A stretch of DNA of 21,023 bases from a virus: positions 1 through 21,023 of the IMG/VR virus record IMGVR_UViG_3300046001_003483; one strand, written 5' to 3'. Under the pieces are notes generated by a model. It did not search any database and was not told where the DNA came from. It saw nothing but the letters and a program-made list of their open reading frames with translations. How positions within the stretch are numbered: position 1 is the stretch's first letter; each line of letters starts with the position of its first letter. A program made the translations under genes and the position numbers. Positions 1 to 7,391 of the stretch are shown here, piece after piece.

Positions 1-78
1 GAAAGTGATATAAGAAATGTTATGAATAAAGTTAATGTTTTAGAAACAAGATCGACTTTATCAGGAGCAGGTAATTAA
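1..78 (+). CDS. 3' end of an unidentified gene (partial)
   Basis: The window opens inside an open frame whose last 25 codons end in TAA at 76-78. The visible tail is polar, without a recognisable motif. It is followed by a 29-base A/T-rich gap before the capsid protease, so it probably belongs to the same rightward virion gene block. Its function cannot be judged from this fragment. Confidence 0.6.
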   Translation, partial: ESDIRNVMNKVNVLETRSTLSGAGN

Positions 79-89
79 AAAATTAAATA

Positions 90-107
90 AAAATAATATA
101 TATTATT
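90..107 (+). promoter_or_regulatory. A/T leader element before the protease gene
   Basis: An A-run followed by TAATATATATTATT abuts the ATG at 108. Similar elements precede the starts at 1726, 3451, 4090, 14341 and 19261, all of which are not coupled to an upstream gene. It may be a phage promoter or a translation enhancer; in so AT-rich a genome, chance similarity is possible. Confidence 0.35.
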
Positions 108-1088
108 ATGAAAAAACCAAAATATGATACAACAAGATTACCATTATATGACATTGAAATAGGTGATGATGAAGATGTAACTGGTATTAAGTTTATATCA
201 ATTGTAGCAAAACCAGCAATAGAAGTTAAAGGTATAGCATTTAATGATGAAGATGAGGAACCAGATGCGGATTGTAGTGATTTACATGAGCATGATTTTG
301 CTGATACATTTTGTGACAATCCACCATGTCATCCAAATTGTGTATGCTTTATAGACGATAGAGGATATTGGCAAAATAAACCATACGCTACTAAAACTGG
401 TGTATGTCCTGTTTGCAAAGCTAATAAGAAAAGATTTAATAGCAAACTTTATGGTAAAAGAGTAAGCGAAAGTAAAAACTTCTCAATGGAATTTGCAGTA
501 AAAGAAGATCAACAGATTTTAGCAGGACCTACTATGATACCTTATAAGAATATTTATAGGTCAGACGAATCTGGTGAATACATGGTAAGATTTACACCAG
601 ACACAATTAAAAAAATAGTTCAAAAGTTTTTTAAGAATAATAATAATTCGTCTATAAATGTAGAACACACTAATGAAATGGTTAAAGGTTATATAACCGA
701 ACACTGGATAGTAGAAGATCCAATGTATGATAAATCAAAATTATACGGATTTAATCTACCAGTTGGCTCACACTTTATGTTAGTTAAAATAGAAGATGAA
801 AAGTTTTGGCAAGAACAAGTTAAAGGTGAAAATAAAAAAGGATTTAGCATAGAAGGTATATTAGGACAAAAGTTAGTAAGCATGTCTAAAATGTTAAATA
901 TGGAAGAATTTATTGATTCATTGACAGAAATAGAATTAGCAAGTATTTTATCATTTGTTGAACCTGGTAAAAAAGAAACAGAAGATGAGTTTATTGGTAG
1001 ATGTATACCTTATGTTATAAATGATGGTACAGCAAAAGATAACTCTCAGGCTTACGCCATATGCAAAACTAAATGGGACACAAAATGA
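108..1088 (+). CDS. Capsid maturation protease, XkdF-like (Peptidase_S78_2 type)
   Basis: This 326-residue protein resembles the putative phage serine proteases of the XkdF family, which cleave scaffold and capsid proteins during head maturation. The core shows a candidate catalytic His in VEHTNEM (near 186) and a candidate Ser in KGFSIEG (near 247), separated by the family-like segment LPVGSHFMLVKIEDEKFW. Upstream, near residues 70-105, is a cysteine-rich stretch, CDNPPCHPNCVC followed by CPVC, like the HPNCRC signature at the C-terminus of Mu F-type minor head proteins. The C-terminus (FIGRCIPYVINDG...QAYAICKTKW) is a small tail seen on many phage head proteins. It lies two genes upstream of the scaffold-like gene and is coupled by ATGA to the lysozyme. 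Protease assignment is fairly firm; the meaning of the Cys-rich insert is inference. Confidence 0.8.
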   Translation: MKKPKYDTTRLPLYDIEIGDDEDVTGIKFISIVAKPAIEVKGIAFNDEDEEPDADCSDLHEHDFADTFCDNPPCHPNCVCFIDDRGYWQNKPYATKTGVCPVCKANKKRFNSKLYGKRVSESKNFSMEFAVKEDQQILAGPTMIPYKNIYRSDESGEYMVRFTPDTIKKIVQKFFKNNNNSSINVEHTNEMVKGYITEHWIVEDPMYDKSKLYGFNLPVGSHFMLVKIEDEKFWQEQVKGENKKGFSIEGILGQKLVSMSKMLNMEEFIDSLTEIELASILSFVEPGKKETEDEFIGRCIPYVINDGTAKDNSQAYAICKTKWDTK

Positions 1089-1519
1089 AAAAAGCAATAG
1101 AAATTATAAAAGAATTTGAAGGTTGTAAATTAAAAGCATATTTATGTCCGGCAGGTATACCAACAATTGGATTTGGTAATACATATTATAATGATGGTAA
1201 AGTTGTTAAAATAGGTGATACTATAACACAAAGTGAGGCAGACATGTTATTAACTTTAACGGTTAGAATATTCTATGACAAAGTAATAAAAGCAGTTAAA
1301 TCTAATATTAACGAAAACCAAATAGCAGCTTTAACATCTTTCGCCTACAATGTAGGTGTTGGTGCTTTTGAAAAATCAACATTATTAAAAAAAGTAAATG
1401 CTAATCCAGATGATCCAACAATAGAAGCAGAGTTTATGAAATGGACAAAAGCAGCAGGTATAGTATTAAATGGTTTAAAAAAGAGACGCATGTCAGAATA
1501 TAAATTATATACATTATAA
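1085..1519 (+). CDS. Endolysin, T4-type lysozyme (GH24 muramidase)
   Basis: This 144-residue protein would hydrolyse the MurNAc-GlcNAc bonds of peptidoglycan. The N-terminus carries the GH24 triad in the E-8aa-C-5aa-T form: E12 (in FEGCKLKAY), C21 (in LCPAG) and T27 (in PTIGFGNT). Cys instead of Asp at the second position also occurs in P1-type lysozymes. The mid-region ALTSFAYNVGVGAF is also typical of the family. No signal peptide is seen, so release would depend on a holin, and one is encoded at 6800. I chose the ATG at 1085 because it forms an ATGA overlap with the protease stop; an in-frame ATG at 1073 would add four residues. Its location between protease and scaffold genes is unusual for a lysis gene. 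Confidence 0.88.
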   Translation: MKKAIEIIKEFEGCKLKAYLCPAGIPTIGFGNTYYNDGKVVKIGDTITQSEADMLLTLTVRIFYDKVIKAVKSNINENQIAALTSFAYNVGVGAFEKSTLLKKVNANPDDPTIEAEFMKWTKAAGIVLNGLKKRRMSEYKLYTL

Positions 1520-1680
1520 TGGAACACAAAACACTTTGTTTAAAGCTTATAGAGTTAGAAGCCTTGTTGAATGCCGCTATATTTACAGACAATTTGCCTG
1601 ATATAGAATACTATTCTAAAAAAATAGGATTGATGATTGTGAGATATTTGGATGAAAGAAAGGCATATGTAAGAAAATAA
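1519..1680 (+). CDS. Small hypothetical protein, 53 residues
   Basis: The ATG at 1519 overlaps the lysozyme TAA (TAATG), which argues for translational coupling and for a real gene. The product is a predicted two-helix protein with a conserved-looking hydrophobic pattern (LCLKLIELEALLNAAIF, then IEYYSKKIGLMIVRYL) and a basic end. No signal peptide, cysteine pair or known motif is seen. Its position suggests a role with the lysozyme or head genes, but no function can be assigned. Confidence 0.6.
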   Translation: MEHKTLCLKLIELEALLNAAIFTDNLPDIEYYSKKIGLMIVRYLDERKAYVRK

Positions 1681-1703
1681 TTTTACTGAAAAGTAAAAAA
1701 ATA

Positions 1704-1725
1704 AAAAATAATTGTATATATAATT
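1704..1725 (+). promoter_or_regulatory. A/T leader element before the scaffold-like gene
   Basis: AAAAATAATT followed by GTATATATAATT ends directly at the ATG of the next gene. It matches the pattern seen at 90-107 and 4068-4089. The 45-base gap before this gene contains no other obvious signal. Confidence 0.35.
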
Positions 1726-2382
1726 ATGAATAGGAATGAATTATTAAATAATATCAAGGCACAGTTTAAAAAACTAATGTTCGCAACTGAAAACTACACT
1801 TGTACAACAGTAGATGGTAAAAATCTTATCGTTTTAGGTGGTACAGATATTGCAACGGGTTTAGAAATTTATGAAGTAAATGCTGATGGTACTCAAATAC
1901 CATTAGAAAATGGTGATTATAAATTAATGGATGGTAGATCAATAATGATTACAAACAATTTAGTATCAGAAGTTAAAATGCCAGAAGCACCAGCAGCAGA
2001 AGTAGAAGCACCAGCAGAAGAAGTTGAAATGTGTGGAACTACAATTATGGAAGTATCACCTGACGAAATATCAGAAGTAGAAGATGAAATGCCAGAAATT
2101 GAAGATGAAATGATGGAAGACAAAGGCTTAATGGCTAAAAGAATTGAAGCATTAGAATCTCAAATTGCTGAAATTATGAATATGTTATCAGGCACTATGA
2201 AAAAGGCGACAGATATAGAAGATAAAACTATTAAAATGTCCGAGCAGATTATTAAATTATCAAATGAGCCGGCTGGCGAAAAAGCCAATGTAGGTAAAAA
2301 GATGGTTCAAGATGTAGCAACTAAAAATAGTGTTACTATGGACGAAATAAGAGAAATTGCAAAAAAAATAAATAAAAACTAA
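1726..2382 (+). CDS. Scaffold-like capsid assembly protein
   Basis: This 218-residue protein sits immediately upstream of the major capsid gene, the usual place for a scaffold. The first 85 residues look like a small beta domain (YTCTTVDGKNLIVLGG, then ADGTQIPLENGDYKLMDGRSIMI). Residues about 86-130 form a very acidic Ala/Glu/Pro/Met segment. Residues 135-175 form a predicted coiled coil (LMAKRIEALESQIAEIMNML). The tail is basic and Lys-rich. Acidic, helical, low-complexity composition between the protease and capsid genes is what scaffolds look like, so the protease is its probable processor. A head decoration or tail-linked protein is an alternative. Confidence 0.55.
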   Translation: MNRNELLNNIKAQFKKLMFATENYTCTTVDGKNLIVLGGTDIATGLEIYEVNADGTQIPLENGDYKLMDGRSIMITNNLVSEVKMPEAPAAEVEAPAEEVEMCGTTIMEVSPDEISEVEDEMPEIEDEMMEDKGLMAKRIEALESQIAEIMNMLSGTMKKATDIEDKTIKMSEQIIKLSNEPAGEKANVGKKMVQDVATKNSVTMDEIREIAKKINKN

Positions 2383-2416
2383 AACCATTAAGGTTTAATA
2401 AAAAAAAAACAAAAAT

Positions 2417-3379
2417 ATGAGTTCAATTAATTTAGCGAACCTTGTGGATTATGTAAATCAATTAAATCCAGAGATTCAAAAAGAAGCAGTATTAAAAGGT
2501 AGATTTGTAGATCAAATCTCTGTTATGCCAGGTATCAAAAATGCTGAGGTAATAAACGCTATCAGATCTTCTTTGGTATTGACAGCACCTACTTGTGGTA
2601 CAGTATTGTCACCAACAGGTTCAGTTACTCCATTCCAAAACACATTAACGGTATGTGAGTTACAAAGCGCAGAAGTTCTTTGCGTAAAAGACTTTGAAAG
2701 CAAATACTACGGTATGTATGCGAAACTTGGTTCTTATAACGAAGATGTTACAGAAGCTTTCTCAAAAGTATATGTAGCTGATAAAATGGATAAAATTCAA
2801 GCACAAATCGAAGATTCTTTAATCTGCGGTTCATCTACTGGTACATTCAGTTCTACTGCAACTACATTATGTAATGGTTTGTTACACACTTTAATCTTAA
2901 CTTCTGCGAGTGCATCAGTTGTACCAGCAGGTTTAACAGCGGCTTACACATTAGCAACTGCAATTAGCACTGTTGATACAATAGTAGATAAAACACCAAC
3001 TTCAATTTGGAATATGCCAGACTTAACATTATTTATGTCTTATCCTAATTTTAGAACATATGTAAGAGCTTTAAGAACAGCTAACCTTTATCATTTCAAT
3101 GCACTTGAATCAGAAGGTGGTTTAATATACGAAATATATCATCCAGGTACTAATGTTAAAATATCTGCTACAAGAGGTTTTAACGCAGTAACTAATGGTA
3201 AATCTTATTTTATCTTAACAAACGCTTCTAACCTTTATTATGGTTATGATGACGCTGCTGATTACCAAAAGTTCCAATACTTCTATTCTGAATTAACAGA
3301 TGCGGTTAACTTCCGTTCTAAATTCAAAATTGGTATCAATGCTGCTTATTACGATCAAATCGTATTAGGTGTAATCTAA
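2417..3379 (+). CDS. Major capsid protein
   Basis: This 320-residue protein follows the protease and scaffold-like genes and has the size and composition of HK97-fold capsid proteins: an N-terminal helical region with GRFVDQISVMPGIKNAEV, a mixed alpha/beta middle, and a C-terminal aromatic stretch (YYGYDDAADYQKFQYFYS). Eight cysteines are present. Its codon use differs from most neighbours, with many ATC, TTC, AAC and TCT codons where others use ATA, TTT and AAT. That pattern usually marks selection for high expression. It is followed by a GC-rich hairpin that would end or protect the transcript. The major-capsid assignment rests on context, size and codon bias more than on a diagnostic motif. 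Confidence 0.78.
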   Translation: MSSINLANLVDYVNQLNPEIQKEAVLKGRFVDQISVMPGIKNAEVINAIRSSLVLTAPTCGTVLSPTGSVTPFQNTLTVCELQSAEVLCVKDFESKYYGMYAKLGSYNEDVTEAFSKVYVADKMDKIQAQIEDSLICGSSTGTFSSTATTLCNGLLHTLILTSASASVVPAGLTAAYTLATAISTVDTIVDKTPTSIWNMPDLTLFMSYPNFRTYVRALRTANLYHFNALESEGGLIYEIYHPGTNVKISATRGFNAVTNGKSYFILTNASNLYYGYDDAADYQKFQYFYSELTDAVNFRSKFKIGINAAYYDQIVLGVI

Positions 3380-3395
3380 ATAAATATAATATAAT

Positions 3396-3413
3396 GGGCG
3401 GATAAAACCGCCC
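3396..3413 (+). terminator. Hairpin after the major capsid gene
   Basis: A perfect 6-bp all-G/C stem, GGGCGG (3396-3401) and CCGCCC (3408-3413), surrounds the loop ATAAAA, 16 bases after the capsid stop codon. What follows is alternating TATATAT, not a clean T-run. It may act as a partial terminator or a 3' stabiliser of the capsid message. Confidence 0.6.
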
Positions 3414-3450
3414 TATATATTAAAATTAATAAAAAATAATTATAAATAAT

Positions 3451-3969
3451 ATGAGTTGCTTAATAACATCAGGATTTCCTCTACAATGTAGAGACAATAC
3501 AGGTGGCGTTCAAAATGTATATATAGGTGCTTTTACCAATATGACTCCAATTCTTGGTACTACTTCAAATGTAGGTCAAATTACAGGTTTCACTGGTACT
3601 ACTGCTTCATTCTACACTTTTAACCAACCTTTGGAGACAGCCGACTTCACACAAGCAGGTGCGTTCTCAATAGAAAATGGTACAAGTATGTACACACAAA
3701 CTGTAAACATTACATTACAAAAATTAGATGCTACCGCTTCTACACTAATTAACACCTTGGGGCAGGGAGTATGGCACATAATTGTGATCGATCAGAATGG
3801 TAACTATTGGTACATAGGTAATAAAAATGGCGCAAGAGTCACAGCCGCTACACCAGGTGTTGGTAAAGCTATGGGTGATCTTAATGGTGCTGTAATAACC
3901 TTTGAAGGTAAAGAGCAGGTAACTGCTTATCAAATGACTGCTGCGGCAGCATTAGCATTGATTGCTTAA
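3451..3969 (+). CDS. Virion structural protein, tail-tube-like
   Basis: This 172-residue protein is rich in Thr, Gly, Ala and aromatic residues and is probably mostly beta. It ends with a segment (VGKAMGDLNGAVITFEGKEQ) that resembles the end of tail-tube and related virion proteins of Bacteroidota phages. The middle part (WHIIVIDQNGNYWYIGNKNGARV) also fits a beta-sandwich. Codon use is nearer to that of the capsid gene than to the non-structural genes, as expected for an abundant virion protein. It stands alone between two hairpins, so it may have its own transcript. The specific call of tail tube is inference; a head decoration protein is possible. Confidence 0.5.
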   Translation: MSCLITSGFPLQCRDNTGGVQNVYIGAFTNMTPILGTTSNVGQITGFTGTTASFYTFNQPLETADFTQAGAFSIENGTSMYTQTVNITLQKLDATASTLINTLGQGVWHIIVIDQNGNYWYIGNKNGARVTAATPGVGKAMGDLNGAVITFEGKEQVTAYQMTAAAALALIA

Positions 3970-4017
3970 ATAATAGTGGTACATTAGCAAAACTCACGCT
4001 TTTTGCCACGCAGAATT

Positions 4018-4048
4018 AAAAATACCGGCACATGATGTCGGTATTTTT
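4018..4048 (+). terminator. Rho-independent terminator
   Basis: A 13-bp stem (AAAAATACCGGCA, 4018-4030, with 4036-4048, one G-U pair) closes a CATGA loop and ends in five T, followed by GTTTTG. The A-run on the left arm means it could also stop transcription on the other strand. It separates the tail-tube-like gene from the portal group. Confidence 0.85.
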
Positions 4049-4067
4049 GTTTTGTTATAATAAAAAG

Positions 4068-4089
4068 TAATATTTTTATATATATAATT
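4068..4089 (+). promoter_or_regulatory. A/T leader element before the portal group
   Basis: The stretch ending TATATATATAATT abuts the ATG at 4090. It directly follows the terminator at 4018-4048, so a new transcript probably has to start here. This makes it the best-placed candidate promoter among the repeated A/T elements. Confidence 0.4.
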
Positions 4090-4251
4090 ATGAGAATTAA
4101 AGAAGAATTTATTAATTTAACCTTTATTTGTCCTTTTACTAAAAAAGTAACAAATGCTTTTATGGTTGATCCTGAAATGTATATACATTATTATAATTTT
4201 GGTATGCAGTGGTTATTTACAGAAGAAAAAATTCAAAAAAAGAAAAAATGA
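4090..4251 (+). CDS. Small hypothetical protein, 53 residues
   Basis: The first gene after the terminator at 4018-4048. The ATG at 4090 follows the A/T leader element, and the TGA at 4249-4251 overlaps the next start (ATGA). The product has a hydrophobic, aromatic middle (MYIHYYNFGMQWLFT) and a very basic end (KIQKKKK). No known motif is seen. Coupling to the next gene supports that it is translated. Confidence 0.6.
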   Translation: MRIKEEFINLTFICPFTKKVTNAFMVDPEMYIHYYNFGMQWLFTEEKIQKKKK

Positions 4252-4646
4252 TATATTTAGATATTAATCAATCACAGAATGTAGTAGTAACTTTGTCTGA
4301 AAAGGCAATAGGTGCTTCGCCTTCTTATATTTGGAATATAAATGATGCGGATACTAATATAAATTATGTTTTTGCGGCTGATGATATATCTCCTACACCA
4401 TGGACTTATAATATGTTCTCGTTTTCAGTTATACCAGGAGCAACTTATGGTGCTACAAGTGGTATAATATCAGCACCACAGGGTCCTTATATATACACAT
4501 GTTACGAAACTAATTATCCATATATATTATCAGTAGCATCAGCATCAAAAATAGTAGAGGTTGGTATATTAATTATAGAAGGTACTGCATCTATAACAAA
4601 TACCTATAATAATATACCAACCTTTATAACTTATAAAAAAATATAA
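4248..4646 (+). CDS. Hypothetical virion-associated beta protein
   Basis: I place the start at 4248, where ATGA overlaps the previous stop; a longer reading from 4209 would only add a Lys/Arg-rich stretch that belongs to the preceding frame. The 132-residue product is rich in Ile, Tyr, Ser and Thr and alternates strands and turns. It has the pattern SYIWNINDADTNINYVFAADD, then QGPYIYTCYE, then KIVEVGILII. I recall similar small proteins next to portal genes in Bacteroidota phages, but I know of no demonstrated function. It lies five bases upstream of the portal gene, in what is probably one transcript. Confidence 0.6.
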   Translation: MIYLDINQSQNVVVTLSEKAIGASPSYIWNINDADTNINYVFAADDISPTPWTYNMFSFSVIPGATYGATSGIISAPQGPYIYTCYETNYPYILSVASASKIVEVGILIIEGTASITNTYNNIPTFITYKKI

Positions 4647-4651
4647 TAAAT

Positions 4652-5932
4652 ATGATAAATAAAAAAGCCGGTTTAATGTCGTTTAGTAATTATGATTTCA
4701 CACCATCAGCACCAATATATTTAGAAAGAAAGAACAGAGGTGGATTTATTGACTTTGGTAAAAATAATTTATATCCAAATTATTTAATGTCTTTGGTAAA
4801 TAGATCACCATTACATAACGCAATAGTAAATCTTAAATCATCAATGATAGGACGCAATGGATTTATAAGTGCCAATTGGAGTCCTGAAACAATTAATTTT
4901 ATTAACAATCCAAATAACGAATTAGACCTTGAAGAAATATTAGCAAAAATTAGTTTAGACTATGTTATATTTGGTGGTTATTGTTTAAACATAAGATGGT
5001 CAAAAGATAGGTCAAAAATAGCAGAAATTAATTATGTATCACCATTAGATGTAAGAATAGCTGTACCAGCAACTAATGTAGAAGAAGAATCATATTATAT
5101 ATCTTCTGATTGGACGAATATAAGAAACAATGTACCAGTTTTGTATCCTGCATTTTCAACAATAAATAGAGCAGAAGCGAGCCAGATACTTTATTACAAA
5201 GAACATAGAGGTTCAAATAACTTTTATCCAGTACCAGAATATTTAGCAGGTATAAATATGATGGAAACTAATTATCAAATTAACGAATTTCACCTACATG
5301 GTATTATGCAACAATTTAGTCCATCAATGCATATTAACTTTAATTATGTGCCTAATTCTGACGAAGAAAGAGATGAGATTGTAAGAAGATTAAAAATGGA
5401 ATACGAAGGTGCAAAAAAAAGTGGTAATGTTATCATATCATTTACAGAAGATTCAAGTAAAAAACCAACAATAGAACCAATACAATTAAACGATTCTGAT
5501 AAAAAGTTCATCGAATTAAAGAAAGATGTTTTAGATGGTATAGTATCGGCTCACGGTTTAACTGATAAGAAATTATTAGGTTTAGAAATAAGTGGTGAAT
5601 TAGGTGGTCATAAAAATGAACTATTAGAATCTTTATCAGTATTTCAGGCAATGTATATATCTGCTAAACAGAGGTCATTAGAAAAAATAATTAATATGTT
5701 AGGTAGAATAAATGGCTTAACTGATAAAATCGTTATTAAAAAATATGATACAAATTTAACACCAACCATATCAGTAGGTGACATGTTAGCAATATTACAA
5801 TCAACTATTGATGCAAGACAAAAAATAGAACTATTAGTCAATCATGGTTACAGTAGAGATACTGCCGAATTATTGATTAACACAAACACAAATCCAATTA
5901 CAGTTGGACCAACAACAGAACAAATAAAATAA
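4652..5932 (+). CDS. Portal protein
   Basis: This 426-residue protein has the size and layout of phage portals, which form the dodecameric ring at the capsid vertex through which DNA enters and leaves. The N-terminal third has the typical opening DFGKNNLYPNYLMSLVNRSPLHNAIVN, and then DYVIFGGYCLNIRW. The middle includes YVSPLDVRIAV and the C-terminal half has a long helical stretch (HGLTDKKLLGLEISGELGG). Its stop overlaps the connector start (TAATG), the usual portal-connector pairing. It sits downstream of the capsid gene instead of between the large terminase and the protease, which is an unusual order. Confidence 0.82.
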   Translation: MINKKAGLMSFSNYDFTPSAPIYLERKNRGGFIDFGKNNLYPNYLMSLVNRSPLHNAIVNLKSSMIGRNGFISANWSPETINFINNPNNELDLEEILAKISLDYVIFGGYCLNIRWSKDRSKIAEINYVSPLDVRIAVPATNVEEESYYISSDWTNIRNNVPVLYPAFSTINRAEASQILYYKEHRGSNNFYPVPEYLAGINMMETNYQINEFHLHGIMQQFSPSMHINFNYVPNSDEERDEIVRRLKMEYEGAKKSGNVIISFTEDSSKKPTIEPIQLNDSDKKFIELKKDVLDGIVSAHGLTDKKLLGLEISGELGGHKNELLESLSVFQAMYISAKQRSLEKIINMLGRINGLTDKIVIKKYDTNLTPTISVGDMLAILQSTIDARQKIELLVNHGYSRDTAELLINTNTNPITVGPTTEQIK

Positions 5933-6495
5933 TGTCAAACTACGCCAGATTTATATCATATGAATTCCTTATAGAAACTACAATTATTGATTCAAATGTA
6001 GATGCGAATTTAATAACAAAGTTTATAGACTCCGCTCAGGATATGCATATTCAACAAGTGATTGGATTTTCTTTATATACAACTTTAATGAATAAAATTG
6101 CTGATGGTTCAATTGCAGGTCAATATCAGTTTCTTTTAGATACTTTTATACAAAAATGTCAAGCACAATATGTGGTATACATGGCTCTACCATATATAAA
6201 TTATCACTTGACTAACAAATCAGTATCAACCAAATCATCTGACAATGGTCAACCTTCAAGTTTAGAAGAAATCCAATATTTAAGAAAGGATATAGAATCA
6301 ACCGCACAATTTTATGCTCAAAGAATAAGAGAATATATTATAAATAATCCTGGTTTCTTTCCTGAATACTGGGCAACCAGTGGTATAGATAGAATTACTC
6401 CAAAGTCTAATAATTATTTTGGTGGTATATATTTAGATAACAGAATGAAAATACCTTATGGTGTTAATATAACAAATGATAATTTAAATTGTTAA
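5932..6495 (+). CDS. Head-tail connector (gp6-like adaptor)
   Basis: This 187-residue, mainly helical protein is coupled to the portal gene by TAATG. The pattern FISYEFLIETTIIDSNVDANLITKFI followed by AQDMHIQQVIGFSLYTTLMNKI resembles the head-completion/connector proteins of Bacteroidota phages, which dock under the portal. The second half (EIQYLRKDIESTAQFYAQRIREYI) is a predicted long helix. Family recall is moderate; context is strong. Confidence 0.65.
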   Translation: MSNYARFISYEFLIETTIIDSNVDANLITKFIDSAQDMHIQQVIGFSLYTTLMNKIADGSIAGQYQFLLDTFIQKCQAQYVVYMALPYINYHLTNKSVSTKSSDNGQPSSLEEIQYLRKDIESTAQFYAQRIREYIINNPGFFPEYWATSGIDRITPKSNNYFGGIYLDNRMKIPYGVNITNDNLNC

Positions 6496-6511
6496 AAAAT
6501 AATATACAATA

Positions 6512-6724
6512 ATGACACAATCAGTAAATGATATTTTAAATGGTAATATAGCGGATTTACAGGCACAAAATATACTCTTAACAGAAGATTATGTTAATTT
6601 AGGCTTAGAAATAGAAGATGTAGAGTTAGTATTATCAGGTTTAACTACTTCTCAATATGGCGCATCTGCGAGCATATCTTATAATAATTCTATAATAGCA
6701 ACATTACAAGGATTTATACAATAA
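6512..6724 (+). CDS. Small hypothetical protein, 70 residues
   Basis: An acidic protein with a helical first half (DILNGNIADLQAQNILLTEDYVNLGLEIEDVELVLSGL written here in part: LQAQNILLTEDYVNL) and a Ser/Ala/Gly-rich end. It is preceded by an A-rich leader with AATAATATACAATA. Its stop overlaps the next start (TAATG). It lies between connector and lysis genes; no function is apparent. Confidence 0.6.
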   Translation: MTQSVNDILNGNIADLQAQNILLTEDYVNLGLEIEDVELVLSGLTTSQYGASASISYNNSIIATLQGFIQ

Positions 6725-6831
6725 TGGCAAATAAAAAAATATCAAAAAAAACTATTACAAAAGTAATGGTTTTTTTAGAAAAAATAAAAAAGAAGAAAGA
6801 TGAAGACATGGTTACTAAACCACGCCAATAG
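6724..6831 (+). CDS. Very small basic ORF, 35 residues
   Basis: The ATG at 6724 overlaps the preceding TAA (TAATG) and the ORF ends 32 bases inside the holin gene in another frame. The product is strongly basic (12 Lys in 35 residues). Translational coupling on both sides supports translation, perhaps mainly to carry ribosomes into the holin start. Whether the peptide itself matters is unknown. Confidence 0.45.
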   Translation: MANKKISKKTITKVMVFLEKIKKKKDEDMVTKPRQ

Positions 6832-7228
6832 TTTACTAATAGGATTAGTGGCTATATTAAGTCCGATAAAGACATTATTATTAACTATTGGATTCTTAAT
6901 AGCGGCAGATTTTATCTTCGGTATAATAAGAGCTTACACCAAAAAAGAAATCATTAGTAGCAGAAAAATGTCCAATACTATTGGTAAAATATTATTATAT
7001 AATTTAGCCATCATATCAGTATATTTTTTAGATAAATATTTAATTGGTAGTGGATTACATCTCGAAAAAGTAGCAGCAGGTTTAATCGGACTAACTGAAT
7101 TCAAAAGTTTGGATGAGAGCTTTAAAACTTTATTTGGTTGGTCATTATGGGATTTGTTAAAAAAGACAATACAAAGAGGTTCATCTACAACAAAGGAAAT
7201 AATAGATGATATAGACAAAGCAGAATAG
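6800..7228 (+). CDS. Holin-like membrane protein
   Basis: This 142-residue protein has two or three predicted membrane segments: about residues 11-28, 29-46 and 61-82, and a short amphipathic region at about 90-100. The motif FLIAADFIFGIIRAYTKKEIISSRKM is typical of the toxin-secretion/lysis holin family, with an acidic residue and a GxxxA-like pattern in the membrane and a basic exit. The tail is charged. It would form the inner-membrane lesion that releases the lysozyme encoded at 1085. The lysis pair thus flanks the head genes. Its last four codons and stop form the 5' acceptor strand and first bases of a tRNA gene. Confidence 0.72.
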   Translation: MKTWLLNHANSLLIGLVAILSPIKTLLLTIGFLIAADFIFGIIRAYTKKEIISSRKMSNTIGKILLYNLAIISVYFLDKYLIGSGLHLEKVAAGLIGLTEFKSLDESFKTLFGWSLWDLLKKTIQRGSSTTKEIIDDIDKAE

Positions 7229-7291
7229 AGCAGTGGTCAGCTCGTTTGGCTCATAATCAAAAGGTCGTTGGTTCGAATCCAACTTCTGCTT
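7219..7291 (+). tRNA. tRNA with CAT anticodon (Met or lysidine-type Ile)
   Basis: A full cloverleaf can be folded by eye. The acceptor stem is AGCAGAA (7219-7225) with TTCTGCT (7284-7290); the D stem is GAGC/GCTC (7228-7231, 7240-7243). The anticodon stem is TTTGG/TCAAA around the loop CTCATAA, with anticodon CAT at 7252-7254, and the T arm is GTTGG-TTCGAAT-CCAAC (7267-7283). CCA is not encoded. An A1-U72 pair argues against initiator tRNA. CAT could read AUG, or AUA if modified to lysidine as in tRNA-Ile2. AUA is very common in the genes here, which makes the Ile reading attractive. Ten bases overlap the holin coding end. Confidence 0.9.
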
Positions 7292-7326
7292 CACATAGCC
7301 ATAGGACCGTTATGTTGCTGCAAGGC

Positions 7327-7364
7327 AAAAAAATACCAACCTCGCTACGGTTGGTATTTTTTTT
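7327..7364 (+). terminator. Strong bidirectional terminator
   Basis: A 15-bp perfect stem (seven A then TACCAACC, and the reverse complement) closes a 7-base loop and ends in eight T. Because both a T-run and an A-run flank the stem, it would stop the rightward holin-tRNA transcript and the leftward transcript from the minus-strand island. Confidence 0.92.
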
Positions 7365-7391
7365 ACTAATATGTAGTTTTGTTATTATAAA

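Noticed and set aside
3987-4006. GCAAAA/TTTTGC hairpin after the tail-tube-like gene as a terminator
   Set aside because: The stem has only six pairs, mostly A-T, and no T-run. The strong terminator at 4018-4048 lies just after it.
7374-7381. TAGTTTTG on the plus strand as a host promoter
   Set aside because: It fits TAnnTTTG but has no -33 TTG at the right spacing and no rightward gene follows. Such 8-mers are expected by chance in DNA this AT-rich.
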